A stretch of DNA of 64,000 nucleotides from Archangium sp. (GTDB lineage: Bacteria; Myxococcota; Myxococcia; Myxococcales; Myxococcaceae), in assembly GCA_022843845.1 (NCBI GenBank), contig JALHMW010000016.1, forward strand, positions 1 through 64,000, written 5' to 3'. Position 1 is the stretch's first letter; every line of letters begins with the position of its first letter. Below are positions 9,135-18,854 of this stretch, piece by piece. Made by a program: the position numbers and the translations under genes. Below the pieces are notes generated by a model, which saw only the letters and a program-made list of their open reading frames with translations, was not told the origin of the DNA and did no database searches.

Positions 9135-10559
9135 ATGACTCAGGCTCCCCTTCTCGCCATTCCTCTCGTCGAGCGCCTCCTGGCAGCCGCCATGGAGCGC
9201 GGCGCCGAGTTCGCAGAGGTCTACGTCGAACGCAGTGAGAACACCGCCGTCACCCTCGACGAGCACAAGGTGAAGAGCGCCCAGTCGGGCCTCTCGCAAG
9301 GCGTCGGCCTCCGCGTCATCGCCGGCTCGAAGGTCGGTTACGCCTACTCCGACGATCTCGACGACGAGGCGTTGTTCCGCGCGGCGCGCACCGCGGCCTT
9401 CATCGCGCACGGCGGCGGGAGCGAGCGGGCGTTCACCGTCAACCGCACGCCGCTCCCGACCTTTTATCGGCTCGCGCAGCACCTCTCGGGCGTCGAGGTC
9501 GAGGCCAAGCGGGAGCTCATCGTCCGCGCGAACAAGGCCGCGCACGCCTACGACAAGCGCATCAAGCAGGTGATGGCCTCGTACGCCGACACCACCAAGC
9601 GCATCCTCGTCGCGAACACGCAGGGCCACCTCGCCGAAGACACGCAGGACTTGTGCCGCATCAACGTGCACGCCGTCGCTGAAGGCGCGAAGGGCGAGCG
9701 GCGCACGGGCAGCTTCGGTGGTGGCGGCCGGGTGGCGTTCTCGCACTTCGACACCTTCACGCCAGAGTACGTCGCCCGTGAGGCAGCGCGGCAGGCCTGC
9801 GCAGGGCTCGGAGCCCAAGAGGCGACGGCGGGAGAGCAGACGGTGGTGCTGGCGCCGGGCTGGAGCGGCATCCTCCTCCACGAGGCCGTCGGGCACGGGC
9901 TCGAGGCCGACTTCATTCGCAAGGGCACCTCGCTCTTCGCGGGAAAGCTCGGCGAGAAGGTCGCGTCCGAGCTCGTCACCGTCATCGACGACGGCACCAT
10001 GGCGAACGCGCGCGGCTCGCTGAACGTCGACGACGAGGGCAACCCGACGCAGTTCAAGGTGCTGATCGAGCGCGGCGTGCTCAAGGGCTACATGTACGAT
10101 TCGCTCAACGCGAAGTTGATGAACCAGAAGACGACGGGCAGCGGGCGGCGCGAGTCGTTCAAGCACACGCCGCTCCCGCGCATGACGAACACGTACCTCG
10201 CGCCCGGCGAAGACACGCACGAGGACATCATTCGCAGCGTCGACGGCGGCATCTACTGCGCGAACTTCGGCGGCGGGCAGGTCGACATCACCAACGGCAA
10301 CTTCGTCTTCGAGGTGAGCGAGGCGTACGAGATCAAGAAGGGCAAGCTCGCCCGGCCGCTCAAGGGCGTCACGCTCATCGGCATCGGCCCAGAGGCGCTC
10401 AAGAACGTCAGCCGCGTCGGCAACGATCCGATGCCGGACCCCGGCATGGGCACCTGCGGCAAAGACGGTCAGGGCGTGCCGGTCGGCGTGGGCCTGCCGA
10501 CGGTGCGAATCGACAAGATGACGGTGGGCGGCACACGGGTGGCGGGAGGCAAACGATGA
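9135..10559 (+). CDS. tldD: TldD metalloprotease subunit
   Basis: 474 residues, the usual TldD length. The zinc-binding HExxxH motif is present as HEAVGHGLEAD at about 249-259, the feature that separates TldD from TldE. Other family segments such as DDEGNPTQFKVLIERGVLKGYM and the Gly-rich C-terminus are intact. The ATG at 9135 is preferred over the upstream in-frame start at 9069 because it gives the family N-terminus. In the TldD/E family the heterodimer degrades unfolded peptides, removes leader peptides from some RiPPs and degrades CcdA in E. coli. tldE follows with an ATGA overlap, as expected for a 1:1 complex. Confidence 0.95.
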   Translation: MTQAPLLAIPLVERLLAAAMERGAEFAEVYVERSENTAVTLDEHKVKSAQSGLSQGVGLRVIAGSKVGYAYSDDLDDEALFRAARTAAFIAHGGGSERAFTVNRTPLPTFYRLAQHLSGVEVEAKRELIVRANKAAHAYDKRIKQVMASYADTTKRILVANTQGHLAEDTQDLCRINVHAVAEGAKGERRTGSFGGGGRVAFSHFDTFTPEYVAREAARQACAGLGAQEATAGEQTVVLAPGWSGILLHEAVGHGLEADFIRKGTSLFAGKLGEKVASELVTVIDDGTMANARGSLNVDDEGNPTQFKVLIERGVLKGYMYDSLNAKLMNQKTTGSGRRESFKHTPLPRMTNTYLAPGEDTHEDIIRSVDGGIYCANFGGGQVDITNGNFVFEVSEAYEIKKGKLARPLKGVTLIGIGPEALKNVSRVGNDPMPDPGMGTCGKDGQGVPVGVGLPTVRIDKMTVGGTRVAGGKR

Positions 10560-11902
10560 GCACCAACTACGAGCAGCTCGCGAAGAAGCTGGTCGCGCGC
10601 GCGAAGAAGATGGGCGCGAAGCAGGCCGAGGCGTTCGTGCAGGTCGGCCGCGAGGCGACGTGCCGCGTGCGCGATGGAGAGATCGAGCACCTGACCCAGG
10701 CGACCAGCAAAGGCGTCGGCCTGCGCGTCATCGTCAAGAACCGGCTGGGCTTCTCCTTCACCTCTGACTTCGAGCCCTCGTCGCTCAACGCCTTCGTCGA
10801 TCGCGCCGTGAAGCTGGCCGAGGCCGCCGCGCCCAACCCGCTCAACGGGCTGCCGGACGAGAAGGACCTCGGCGACTTCCCCGACGTGGGCGCGCTCTAC
10901 GATCCCGAGGTCGCGAGCCTGGCCGCCGACTGGAAGATCACCGCCGCGCTCGAGATGGAGAAGGCCGCGCGCGCCGACCCGCGCATCAAGACCGTCGAGT
11001 CGGTCGAGGCCGGCGAGAGCGTGGGCGAGGTGTTCCTCGCGTCATCGGCCGGCATCACCGGCTACTCGCAGGGCACCAGCGTCTACCTGTACACGGGCGC
11101 CGTGGCCGAGGCCGATGGGCAGCTGCAGAACTCGTGGTGGTACGACGCGCGGCGATTTCTCAGAGATCTCGAGTCGCCGGAGCACGTCGCGAAAGAAGCC
11201 GCGCGTCGAGCCGTGCGGATGCTCGGCGCGAAGAAGGTGAAGTCGCAGAAGGTGCCGGTGGTGTTCGACCCGATGATGGCCGCGAGCTTCATCGGCGGCA
11301 TCGCCGGCGCGGTGAACGGCGACGCGGTCTACAAGAAGTCCTCGTTTCTCGCGTCGAAGCTCGGCCAGACGATCGCGCCGCCGACCATCACCATCGTCGA
11401 CGACGGCCTGATGCCGAAGGGCCTGGCGACGTCTCCCTTCGATGGAGAAGGCGTGCCGACGCGCCGCTCGCCGATCGTCGAGAAGGGCGTGCTGAAGACC
11501 TTCCTCTACGACGCGTTCACGGCCCGGAAGGCGAAGACGCGCAGCACCGGGAACGCGTCGCGCGGCTACCGCAGCCTGCCGTCGATCGGCACCCACAACC
11601 TGTACCTCGAGGCCGGCAGCCGTACGCCCGAGGCCCTCATCAAGGACGTCGCGCACGGGTTCTACGTGACGACGATGCTGGGGCACGGCGCGAACCTGGT
11701 GACCGGCGAGTACTCCCGCGGCGCCAACGGCCTGTGGATCGAGAACGGCGAGCTGACGCGGCCAGTGCAGGAAGTCACGGTCGCCGGCAACCTGCTCGAC
11801 ATGCTCTCCCGCATCGACGGCGTCGGGAGCGATCTGACCTTCCGCGGCTCGGTCGGCGCGCCCACCATTCGCTTCAACGAGCTCACCGTCTCAGGAGAGT
11901 GA
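10556..11902 (+). CDS. tldE: TldE/PmbA, non-catalytic partner of TldD
   Basis: 448 residues. It shares the TldD/PmbA fold (VRDGEIEHLTQATSKGVGLR near the N-terminus, GEGVPTRRSPIVEKGVLKTF in the C-terminal half) but has no HExxxH motif, as expected for TldE. The start ATG overlaps the tldD stop (ATGA), so expression is coupled. The protein should form the heterodimeric cytoplasmic protease with TldD. The next gene begins 4 bases after its stop, so the ParB-like gene is probably in the same transcript. Confidence 0.93.
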   Translation: MSTNYEQLAKKLVARAKKMGAKQAEAFVQVGREATCRVRDGEIEHLTQATSKGVGLRVIVKNRLGFSFTSDFEPSSLNAFVDRAVKLAEAAAPNPLNGLPDEKDLGDFPDVGALYDPEVASLAADWKITAALEMEKAARADPRIKTVESVEAGESVGEVFLASSAGITGYSQGTSVYLYTGAVAEADGQLQNSWWYDARRFLRDLESPEHVAKEAARRAVRMLGAKKVKSQKVPVVFDPMMAASFIGGIAGAVNGDAVYKKSSFLASKLGQTIAPPTITIVDDGLMPKGLATSPFDGEGVPTRRSPIVEKGVLKTFLYDAFTARKAKTRSTGNASRGYRSLPSIGTHNLYLEAGSRTPEALIKDVAHGFYVTTMLGHGANLVTGEYSRGANGLWIENGELTRPVQEVTVAGNLLDMLSRIDGVGSDLTFRGSVGAPTIRFNELTVSGE

Positions 11903-11905
11903 CCC

Positions 11906-12874
11906 ATGGCTGCGACGAAGAAGAAGGCGCGGGCTCCTCGCCGGAAGAAGAGCGAGGCGGGCTCGAAGGGGTTGCCTCCGAAAGACATGCTCAGCGGCAC
12001 CGAGAGCCTCGAGGCCCTCGAAAAGAACATCGTCGAGGACGGTGGCGCGGTCATCGGGCGCTATCGCGATCCCCTCGGCGGGAACGGCGTCGTCATCGCC
12101 GCGCTGCCCATCGACAAGGTGGAGCCGACGACCTACCAGCGCGACCGCAGCGAGACGCACGTGAAGAAGCTCGCCAACGCCATGGAGCGCGTCGGCACCT
12201 TCCTCGACCCCGTCATCTGCGTTCGCCTCGACGGGAAGTACTCGTCACCCAACGGCAACCACCGCCTCGGCGCGATGAAGCTCATCGGCGCGAAGAGCAT
12301 CGTGGCGCTGGTGCTCCCCGACCCCGACTTCGCCTTCAACATTCTCGCGCTCAACACCGAGAAGGCGCACAACTTGAAGGAGCGCTCGCTCGAAGTGATT
12401 CGCATGTACCGCGGCCTGGTCGGCGCGCGCGGCAAGCAGAAGGAGACGGACTTCACCGCCATCTTCGAAGAGCCCCACTTCGCCACCTTCGGCGCGGTGT
12501 ACGAGAAGCGGCCGCGGTACTCGGCTGGTGCGTACTCGCCCGTCGTCAAGCGCCTCGAGGGCTTCTTCGAGGAGCCGATTCAAGACGCGCTCAAGGAACG
12601 TGAGAAGCGGGCCGACCTGCTCCTGACGTGGGACGACGAGGTGGTGCGCGTCGTCGAGGCGCTCAAAGCCAAGGGGCTCTCGTCGCCGTACCTGAAGAAC
12701 TACGTCGTCGCGCGCGTGAACTACCTGCGCTTCAAGAAGGGCGGCGAGTTCGACTTCGAGGAGACCATCGGAAAGATGCTCGCCGCGACGAAGAAGATCG
12801 ACGCCGCGAAGGTCGAGAAGGACGACATCGCCAGGATGGGCGGCGGTGGCGGTTCTGCCGAGAGCGACGAGTAG
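11906..12874 (+). CDS. ParB/Srx-fold protein, not linked to parA
   Basis: 322 residues. A lysine/arginine-rich N-terminus is followed by a ParB N-terminal-like domain at about 60-150: IDKVEPTTYQRDRSETHVKKLA aligns with the family start, and the SPNGNHRLGAMKLIG segment matches the ParB box (GxHRxxA) used for nucleotide contact in ParB CTPases. The remaining helical region lacks a recognisable KorB/ParB HTH, and a Gly-rich tail ends the protein. No ParA or parS-like palindrome is nearby, and the gene follows tldDE after 4 bases. This is most likely a ParB-like nucleotide-binding or nuclease-fold protein with a non-segregation role; the function is unknown. Confidence 0.7.
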   Translation: MAATKKKARAPRRKKSEAGSKGLPPKDMLSGTESLEALEKNIVEDGGAVIGRYRDPLGGNGVVIAALPIDKVEPTTYQRDRSETHVKKLANAMERVGTFLDPVICVRLDGKYSSPNGNHRLGAMKLIGAKSIVALVLPDPDFAFNILALNTEKAHNLKERSLEVIRMYRGLVGARGKQKETDFTAIFEEPHFATFGAVYEKRPRYSAGAYSPVVKRLEGFFEEPIQDALKEREKRADLLLTWDDEVVRVVEALKAKGLSSPYLKNYVVARVNYLRFKKGGEFDFEETIGKMLAATKKIDAAKVEKDDIARMGGGGGSAESDE

Positions 12875-12957
12875 CGCTGCACAGCCGGGCCAGCCGGGGT
12901 GTCGAGGGGGTTGTGGTACCCTGTCTTCCACTGGCCGGGTCTCGAGGTGTTGGAGTC

Positions 12958-14712
12958 ATGCAGTTCCGCGCGCCGCTCATCGCACTGACGATCCTCGCCG
13001 TGATGGCGGGCTGCGGCGTCACGCCGGCTCCGGTGGGTGAAGGCAACGAGATCTGCGACAACGGCAAAGACGACAACCGCGACGGGAAGGTCGACTGCCT
13101 CGATCCGAAGTGTTTCAGCAACGCGAAGTGCGGGCTCGTCATGCGCGAGGACTGCGCGAACACCACGGACGACGACAACAACGGGAAGATCGACTGCGAA
13201 GACCCGGCCTGTGAAGGCGAGAGCTGCGGCTCCGGCTGCCTGTGTCTTGGAGGCCAACCCACGACGGGCGCAGGAGGCGGCGGCGCTGGTGTCGGTGGAG
13301 GGAACTCCGGCGGCGGTGGCGGCAACTCCGGCGGCGGCAACTCCGGTGGCGGCAACTCCGGTGGCGGCAACTCCGGTGGCGGCAACTCCGGTGGCGGCAA
13401 CTCCGCTGGCGGCAACTCCGGTGGCGGCAACTCCGGTGGCGGCAACTCTGGTGGCGGCAACTCCGGTGGCGGCAACTCCGGTGGCGGCAACTCCGGTGGC
13501 GGCAACTCTGGTGGCGGCAACTCCGGTGGCGGCAACTCCGGTGGCGGTGGCGGCTCCGCGGTCGGTGGCGGCTCCGCGGTCGGTGGCGGATCCGCGCCGA
13601 TCGAAACGAACTGCGCGAACAACCTCGACGACGACGGCGACAACGCGACCGACTGCGACGATGCCGATTGCACTGGCGTCACCTGCGGCATGGGCTGCAC
13701 CTGCGCCCTCAACCGGCGGGTCGAAGTGAACTGCTCCGACAACGTCGACAACGACGGCGATGGGCAGCGCGACTGCGCCGACTCAGACTGCGTCGGCGCG
13801 GGCACCGAGATCTGCAACGACGGCGTCGACAACACCTGTGACCGGGCGATCGACTGTGGCGACACGAAGTGCCTCGGCAACCCGGCGTGCACCGGCGTTC
13901 AGGATGGTCGAGCCTGCCTCGCCTCGAATCAGTGCGCCTCGGGTCGCTGCCTGACCGAGGCCGCTGACGGAATTCCGAACGGCATCTGCCTCAACGCGAC
14001 TCCCTGCAGCGTCGCGAACCAGACCGGCTGCAACGGAGGCCGCTGCGTGACCGTCGGCGGTCAACCGCAATGCCTGGCGCCGTGCGTCGGCACCGGACTG
14101 GGCGCGACCGGGCGATGCCGGGAGGGCTTCGTCTGCGTCGACTCCGACTCGAACCCCAACAACGGAAACAACACCTGCCGTGCGTTGTGCACCAGCGACC
14201 AGGAATGCAGCGGCAGCGGCCCAGGTTACGGCTGCAACCCATGGAGCAAGCTCTGCCAGAGCAAAGACCGCGGCCTCGCGAAGTACGGAGCGGCGTGCTC
14301 GCAGAACGCCCAGTGCGAAGGTGGCCTCTGCCTGCGGAGCGCCTCGTTCCCCAACGGCTCCTGCATGGGCCTCTGTCGAGGCGACACGCGCACCTGCGCG
14401 GTCAACGGCCTGTGCAGCTTCGACCCGGGCTTCGGCGACAACTTCGGCCTCTGCTTCCAGGCGTGCACCGGCGCCACCGGCTCGGCTTCGACGTGCAGGG
14501 TGTCCGACAGCTACCGGTGCTGGCCCTTCGCAGGAGCGACGGCCTGCCTGTGCCTCGGGCCTGGCTCACCCTGCGCCTTTGGAGGCAACAGTGACTGCTG
14601 CAGCGGCATCTGCCAGGTGGGCACGTGCCGATGCGTGCCCACCTTCGACCCCTGCGGGACAGACCGTGAATGCTGCTCCGGAAGCTGTATTCTCGGGACG
14701 TGCGGTTTCTGA
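12958..14712 (+). CDS. Repeat-linker Cys-rich lipoprotein
   Basis: 584 residues. The ATG at 12958 gives a lipoprotein signal (MQFRAPLIALTILAVMAGC, Cys19). Five acidic Cys repeats of the type DxDxDGxxDCxDxxC (for example DDNRDGKVDCLDPKC and DNDGDGQRDCADSDC) resemble calcium-binding thrombospondin type 3/MopE-like repeats. Two lie before and three after a long GGNSG linker (about residues 115-200). The last ~280 residues carry many spaced Cys pairs (CASGRC, CEGGLC, CCSGICQVGTC), suggesting a disulfide-bonded extracellular domain. Probably anchored on the outer membrane with a surface-exposed Ca-binding and Cys-rich head. Ligand unknown. The next gene starts 4 bases after the stop. Confidence 0.8.
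   Translation: MQFRAPLIALTILAVMAGCGVTPAPVGEGNEICDNGKDDNRDGKVDCLDPKCFSNAKCGLVMREDCANTTDDDNNGKIDCEDPACEGESCGSGCLCLGGQPTTGAGGGGAGVGGGNSGGGGGNSGGGNSGGGNSGGGNSGGGNSGGGNSAGGNSGGGNSGGGNSGGGNSGGGNSGGGNSGGGNSGGGNSGGGNSGGGGGSAVGGGSAVGGGSAPIETNCANNLDDDGDNATDCDDADCTGVTCGMGCTCALNRRVEVNCSDNVDNDGDGQRDCADSDCVGAGTEICNDGVDNTCDRAIDCGDTKCLGNPACTGVQDGRACLASNQCASGRCLTEAADGIPNGICLNATPCSVANQTGCNGGRCVTVGGQPQCLAPCVGTGLGATGRCREGFVCVDSDSNPNNGNNTCRALCTSDQECSGSGPGYGCNPWSKLCQSKDRGLAKYGAACSQNAQCEGGLCLRSASFPNGSCMGLCRGDTRTCAVNGLCSFDPGFGDNFGLCFQACTGATGSASTCRVSDSYRCWPFAGATACLCLGPGSPCAFGGNSDCCSGICQVGTCRCVPTFDPCGTDRECCSGSCILGTCGF
13303..13548 (+). repeat. 15-bp minisatellite coding GGNSG repeats
   Basis: About 16 near-perfect tandem copies of GGCGGCAACTCCGGT, all in frame, with rare silent or missense changes (one Ser to Ala copy at about 13405, two TCT serine codons). 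The low divergence suggests recent expansion or homogenisation. The antisense strand carries a spurious proline-rich open frame. Confidence 0.95.
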
Positions 14713-14716
14713 CCCC

Positions 14717-16093
<1,377 letters not shown>

Positions 16094-16094
16094 T

Positions 16095-16184
16095 CAGGCT
16101 CGGCGCCGATTGAGTCGGAAACTCAGGCTCGGCGCCGATTGAGTCGGAAACTCAGGCTCGGCGCCGCTTGAGTCGGAAACTCAG
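16095..16184. repeat. Three tandem 29-bp repeats between convergent genes
   Basis: The unit CAGGCTCGGCGCCGATTGAG plus TCGGAAACT repeats three times with a period of exactly 29 bases (starts at 16095, 16124 and 16153), with one substitution in copy three. Each unit contains the inverted repeat TGAGT-CGGAA-ACTCA. The last copy runs into the stop codon of the minus-strand gene at 16181. A cluster of short hairpins here may terminate both converging transcripts. Confidence 0.85.
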
Positions 16185-17071
16185 TCTTCTTCGCCAGCCG
16201 GGCGAAGCTCATCAGCGAGCTTCTCGATTCGCGCCCGCAACGCATTGCGCTCGGGCATCGCCGGGTCGACCTCGAGCAGGTGCGCCAGGCGCTCCACCAC
16301 CGCGGAGAGCTGCTCCAGGTCCTTCGTCTTCTCTGCGTCGTCGAACAGCGGGAGCGCCGCCTGCTTCGCGAGCTCGTTCTCTTCGAAGTCGAAGAGGGCA
16401 TCGAGCGCCGAGAGGCGGTTCCAGAAGTCGCGGGTCGAGTCGAGGGCGATGGCCGAGAAGGCCTGTACGGCACCGGGTCGATCGCCACGCTCCGACTGCA
16501 CGATGGCCGAAGCGACGCCACGGCGCTGCGTGATGAGCGCCTCTTCGATGGCGACGAACCGATCGGCGACCGCGTCGTGCTTCTTCTTCACGAGCGCCTC
16601 GCCCATGCCGTCGAGCGGCTCCATCCAGTCGGACATCGCGCCGACCATCTCGCCGATGAACATGTCGCGGCGGGGCGAGGCCGTGGGAATACTGGGCAGG
16701 TACGCCTCGACCACCTTGAAGCGCGTCTCGAGCGTGCCTTCGTCCTTCTTCTCGTCGAGCAGGTTGGCGAGATCTTTGATCAGGTTGATGACGGCGAGCG
16801 CGACATCAGTCGGCGCGATCTGCCCCGGCAACCAGCGGCGCCAGAGCTCTTCGGCTGCCGCGGCGGGGAACCGCGAGAACTGGCCGGTGCCCTTCCAGTG
16901 CTCGTGCCACGTCATCGCGATGGCGAGCGGAAAGCTCTCGGCCGCGCGCGCCTTGAACGACGCCTCGTCCGTCGTCACGCCGTAGTGCGCAAGCGTCGCG
17001 ACGATGGCCTCCGGTGAGTAGCAGTCGATGCCGCGCTGCTGCCACGCCTTGTCGACGCGCTCAGTGGCCAT
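16181..17071 (-). CDS. Protein of unknown function, downstream member of a tandem paralogue pair
   Basis: 296 residues from the ATG at 17071 (MATERVDKAWQQRGIDCYS), chosen because it aligns exactly with the start of the upstream paralogue. Shared features are an N-terminal RVDKxW, YSxxAI, TLxHYGVxxDEAxFK and a WKGTGxFxxFP segment. The rest is helical, acidic and without signal peptide, membrane helix or recognisable catalytic motif. It overlaps the upstream gene's stop by 11 bases, so the two are co-translated. Pfam family not recognised; a cytoplasmic protein acting together with its paralogue is inferred from the arrangement. Confidence 0.6.
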   Translation of the reverse strand: MATERVDKAWQQRGIDCYSPEAIVATLAHYGVTTDEASFKARAAESFPLAIAMTWHEHWKGTGQFSRFPAAAAEELWRRWLPGQIAPTDVALAVINLIKDLANLLDEKKDEGTLETRFKVVEAYLPSIPTASPRRDMFIGEMVGAMSDWMEPLDGMGEALVKKKHDAVADRFVAIEEALITQRRGVASAIVQSERGDRPGAVQAFSAIALDSTRDFWNRLSALDALFDFEENELAKQAALPLFDDAEKTKDLEQLSAVVERLAHLLEVDPAMPERNALRARIEKLADELRPAGEED

Positions 17072-17954
17072 GGTGCCCAACTCTCTTGTGCGCCTCTTCG
17101 AAGCGCGAGACGACACCCTCGACGAACACCGGGTCGCTCTTGAGCGTCGGCGAACGCTCCATGTGCCGGGCCATCAGGTGAATGACGCTGTCGGCGAGCG
17201 GCCAGCGGTTCTCCTTCGCGGCGTCGTCGAACAGCGACAGGCCGTGCTGCTTGAGTGGCTCGAGCGCCTCGAGCTGCGAGAGCGCGTCGAGGGCCCAGTA
17301 GCGAGTGAAGATGGTGCGGTCGGTCGCCGCCGTCACGAGGGCTGCCAGCTTCGCGATGCCTTCGGTCGACGCTCCGGCCTGCGCCTCGAGCAGCGCGGTC
17401 ACCACGCCCTTGCGATCGGGGAAGAGCGTCTCTTGCGCCGTCGCCGTGCGCTGCGCGAGGGCGGCGTGGCCAGCGCGCTGCAAGGCCGAGGGGAGCTGCT
17501 CGAACGGCTCGGCGAAGCGGTCGAGGAAGCCGACGAGCTCGCTGGTGAAGAGGCTGCGCGTCTCACCGGGTGCAGGGAGCGTCGCGACCAGCTTCTCGAG
17601 CTCGTCGAGGCCAGGCCCGAGGTCGGCAGGAGCGCCCTGGAGCAGCTCGGACGCACGACCCAACACGGTGACGATCTTCTCTGCGAGGTGCGCCGGCGTG
17701 ACGCGGTCCGGAAAGATGCGGCGCATCAGCTCGTCAGCCGCCGCGTAGGGAAACGGAAGAAACGGCCCCGTGCCCTTCCACGCGAGCTTCCATTCACCGG
17801 CGATCTGCATCGGGTACTGCGCGGCGCCGAGCGTCTTGAAGCCCGCCTCGTCGACCTTCACGCCGTAGTGGTTCAGCGTTCCGAGGATCGCGCCCGTGGA
17901 GTACCCGGACAGTCCCTTCGTCTTCCACTGCTTGTCGACTCGATCAGCGCTCAT
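17061..17954 (-). CDS. Protein of unknown function, upstream member of a tandem paralogue pair
   Basis: 297 residues from the ATG at 17954 (MSADRVDKQWKTKGLSGYS); a longer in-frame extension would overlap the crotonase gene and has no support. Almost the same length as the downstream paralogue, with shared motifs HYGVKVDEAGFK, WKLAWKGTGPFLPFPYAAAD and ELMRRIFP. Mostly helical, with no signal peptide. The two copies differ widely outside these motifs, so the duplication is old. It lies 32 bases downstream of the crotonase gene on the same strand. Function unknown. Confidence 0.6.
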   Translation of the reverse strand: MSADRVDKQWKTKGLSGYSTGAILGTLNHYGVKVDEAGFKTLGAAQYPMQIAGEWKLAWKGTGPFLPFPYAAADELMRRIFPDRVTPAHLAEKIVTVLGRASELLQGAPADLGPGLDELEKLVATLPAPGETRSLFTSELVGFLDRFAEPFEQLPSALQRAGHAALAQRTATAQETLFPDRKGVVTALLEAQAGASTEGIAKLAALVTAATDRTIFTRYWALDALSQLEALEPLKQHGLSLFDDAAKENRWPLADSVIHLMARHMERSPTLKSDPVFVEGVVSRFEEAHKRVGHHGH

Positions 17955-17986
17955 GCGCGCGGGCGTATCGCAAAGCCCGTGGTGCA

Positions 17987-18748
17987 TCACTCGAAATGGC
18001 CGTGCCTGCCCGCGCCGCCCGCGAACCGCGCCGCGCCCTCGACGCCTTCTTCGCGGAGCGCCTCGAGCCCGCCCTCGAATTCGTGGGCCAGGGCGAGCGG
18101 GAGCGCGTGCTCCCACTGGGTCAACGCCGAGAGCCGATCGGTGCGCATGCAGCGCTGTGGGAAGCTGGCGATCTCGCGTGCCAACTGCTCGGCGGCCGCC
18201 CTCGCCTGCCCCTTCCCGACGATCCGATTGGCCAGGCCGATGGAGAGCGCCTCCTTCGCGTCGACCGGCCGGCCCGTGAGGATCAGATCCATCGCGCGTG
18301 ACTGACCGATGAGCCTCGGGAGCCGAATCGTTCCACCGTCGATGAGCGGCACGCCCCAGCGCCGGCAGAACACGCCAAAGACCGCGTCTTCTTCGACGAC
18401 CCGCAGGTCGGCCCAGCACGCCAGCTCGAGGCCACCCGCGACGGCGTACCCCGCCACCGCCGCGATGACCGGCTTCGACAAGAGCATCCGCGACGGTCCC
18501 ATCGGCCCCGCGCCATGCGGCTCGACGCGGTTCTGACGCTCGGTGCCGATCGACTTGAGATCGGCGCCCGCGCAGAACGTGCCTCCATCACCGAAGAGCA
18601 CGGCAACGCGCGCTGACTCGTCGGCCTCGAAGGCACGAAACGCCTCGGTCAACGCGGCGCCCGTCGGCCCGTCGACCGCGTTCTTCGCTTCAGGCCGATG
18701 CAGGATCACCGTGGTGACGACGCCGTTCTTCTCGATGCGGACGGACAT
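17987..18748 (-). CDS. Enoyl-CoA hydratase/isomerase (crotonase) family protein
   Basis: 253 residues from the ATG at 18748 (MSVRIEKNGVVTTVILHRPE), where the family normally begins; a longer frame to 18817 was rejected. The CoA-binding/oxyanion segments FCAGADLKSI and AAVAGYAVAGGLELACWAD are intact, and the Glu of GGLEL matches the first catalytic Glu of rat crotonase. The second catalytic Glu, expected after FG in the next motif, is replaced (VFGVFCRRWGVPL). This makes a standard hydratase less certain, and an isomerase or other crotonase reaction is possible. Divergent from the lvaABC-like cluster at 18855, so a role in acyl-CoA metabolism is likely. Confidence 0.85.
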   Translation of the reverse strand: MSVRIEKNGVVTTVILHRPEAKNAVDGPTGAALTEAFRAFEADESARVAVLFGDGGTFCAGADLKSIGTERQNRVEPHGAGPMGPSRMLLSKPVIAAVAGYAVAGGLELACWADLRVVEEDAVFGVFCRRWGVPLIDGGTIRLPRLIGQSRAMDLILTGRPVDAKEALSIGLANRIVGKGQARAAAEQLAREIASFPQRCMRTDRLSALTQWEHALPLALAHEFEGGLEALREEGVEGAARFAGGAGRHGHFE

Positions 18749-18854
18749 GGCGGCGACCAAAGCGGGAAAGCCCGCGGCCAGCAATCGAGGGCAGAAGGAC
18801 CGGCAACACGAAGCCACAGGCGGCGGGCGTGAAAGGCGTTACAACCCGCGCTGC

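Noticed and set aside
11906..12874. Chromosome partition ParB
   Set aside because: No parA, parS-like sites or replication genes are nearby, and the C-terminal dimerisation/HTH pattern was not recognised.
13303..13548. CRISPR-like array
   Set aside because: The repeats are contiguous 15-base coding units without spacers.
12732..13892. Long proline-rich reading frame antisense to the GGNSG lipoprotein
   Set aside because: It is the mirror of the 15-base Gly/Asn/Ser repeat; the sense frame has a lipobox and Cys repeats, while the antisense frame has no start signal or family features.
17955..18419. N-terminal extension of the paralogue gene at 17061
   Set aside because: The extended frame is Arg-rich, overlaps the crotonase gene, and the ATG at 17954 aligns with the start of the paralogue.
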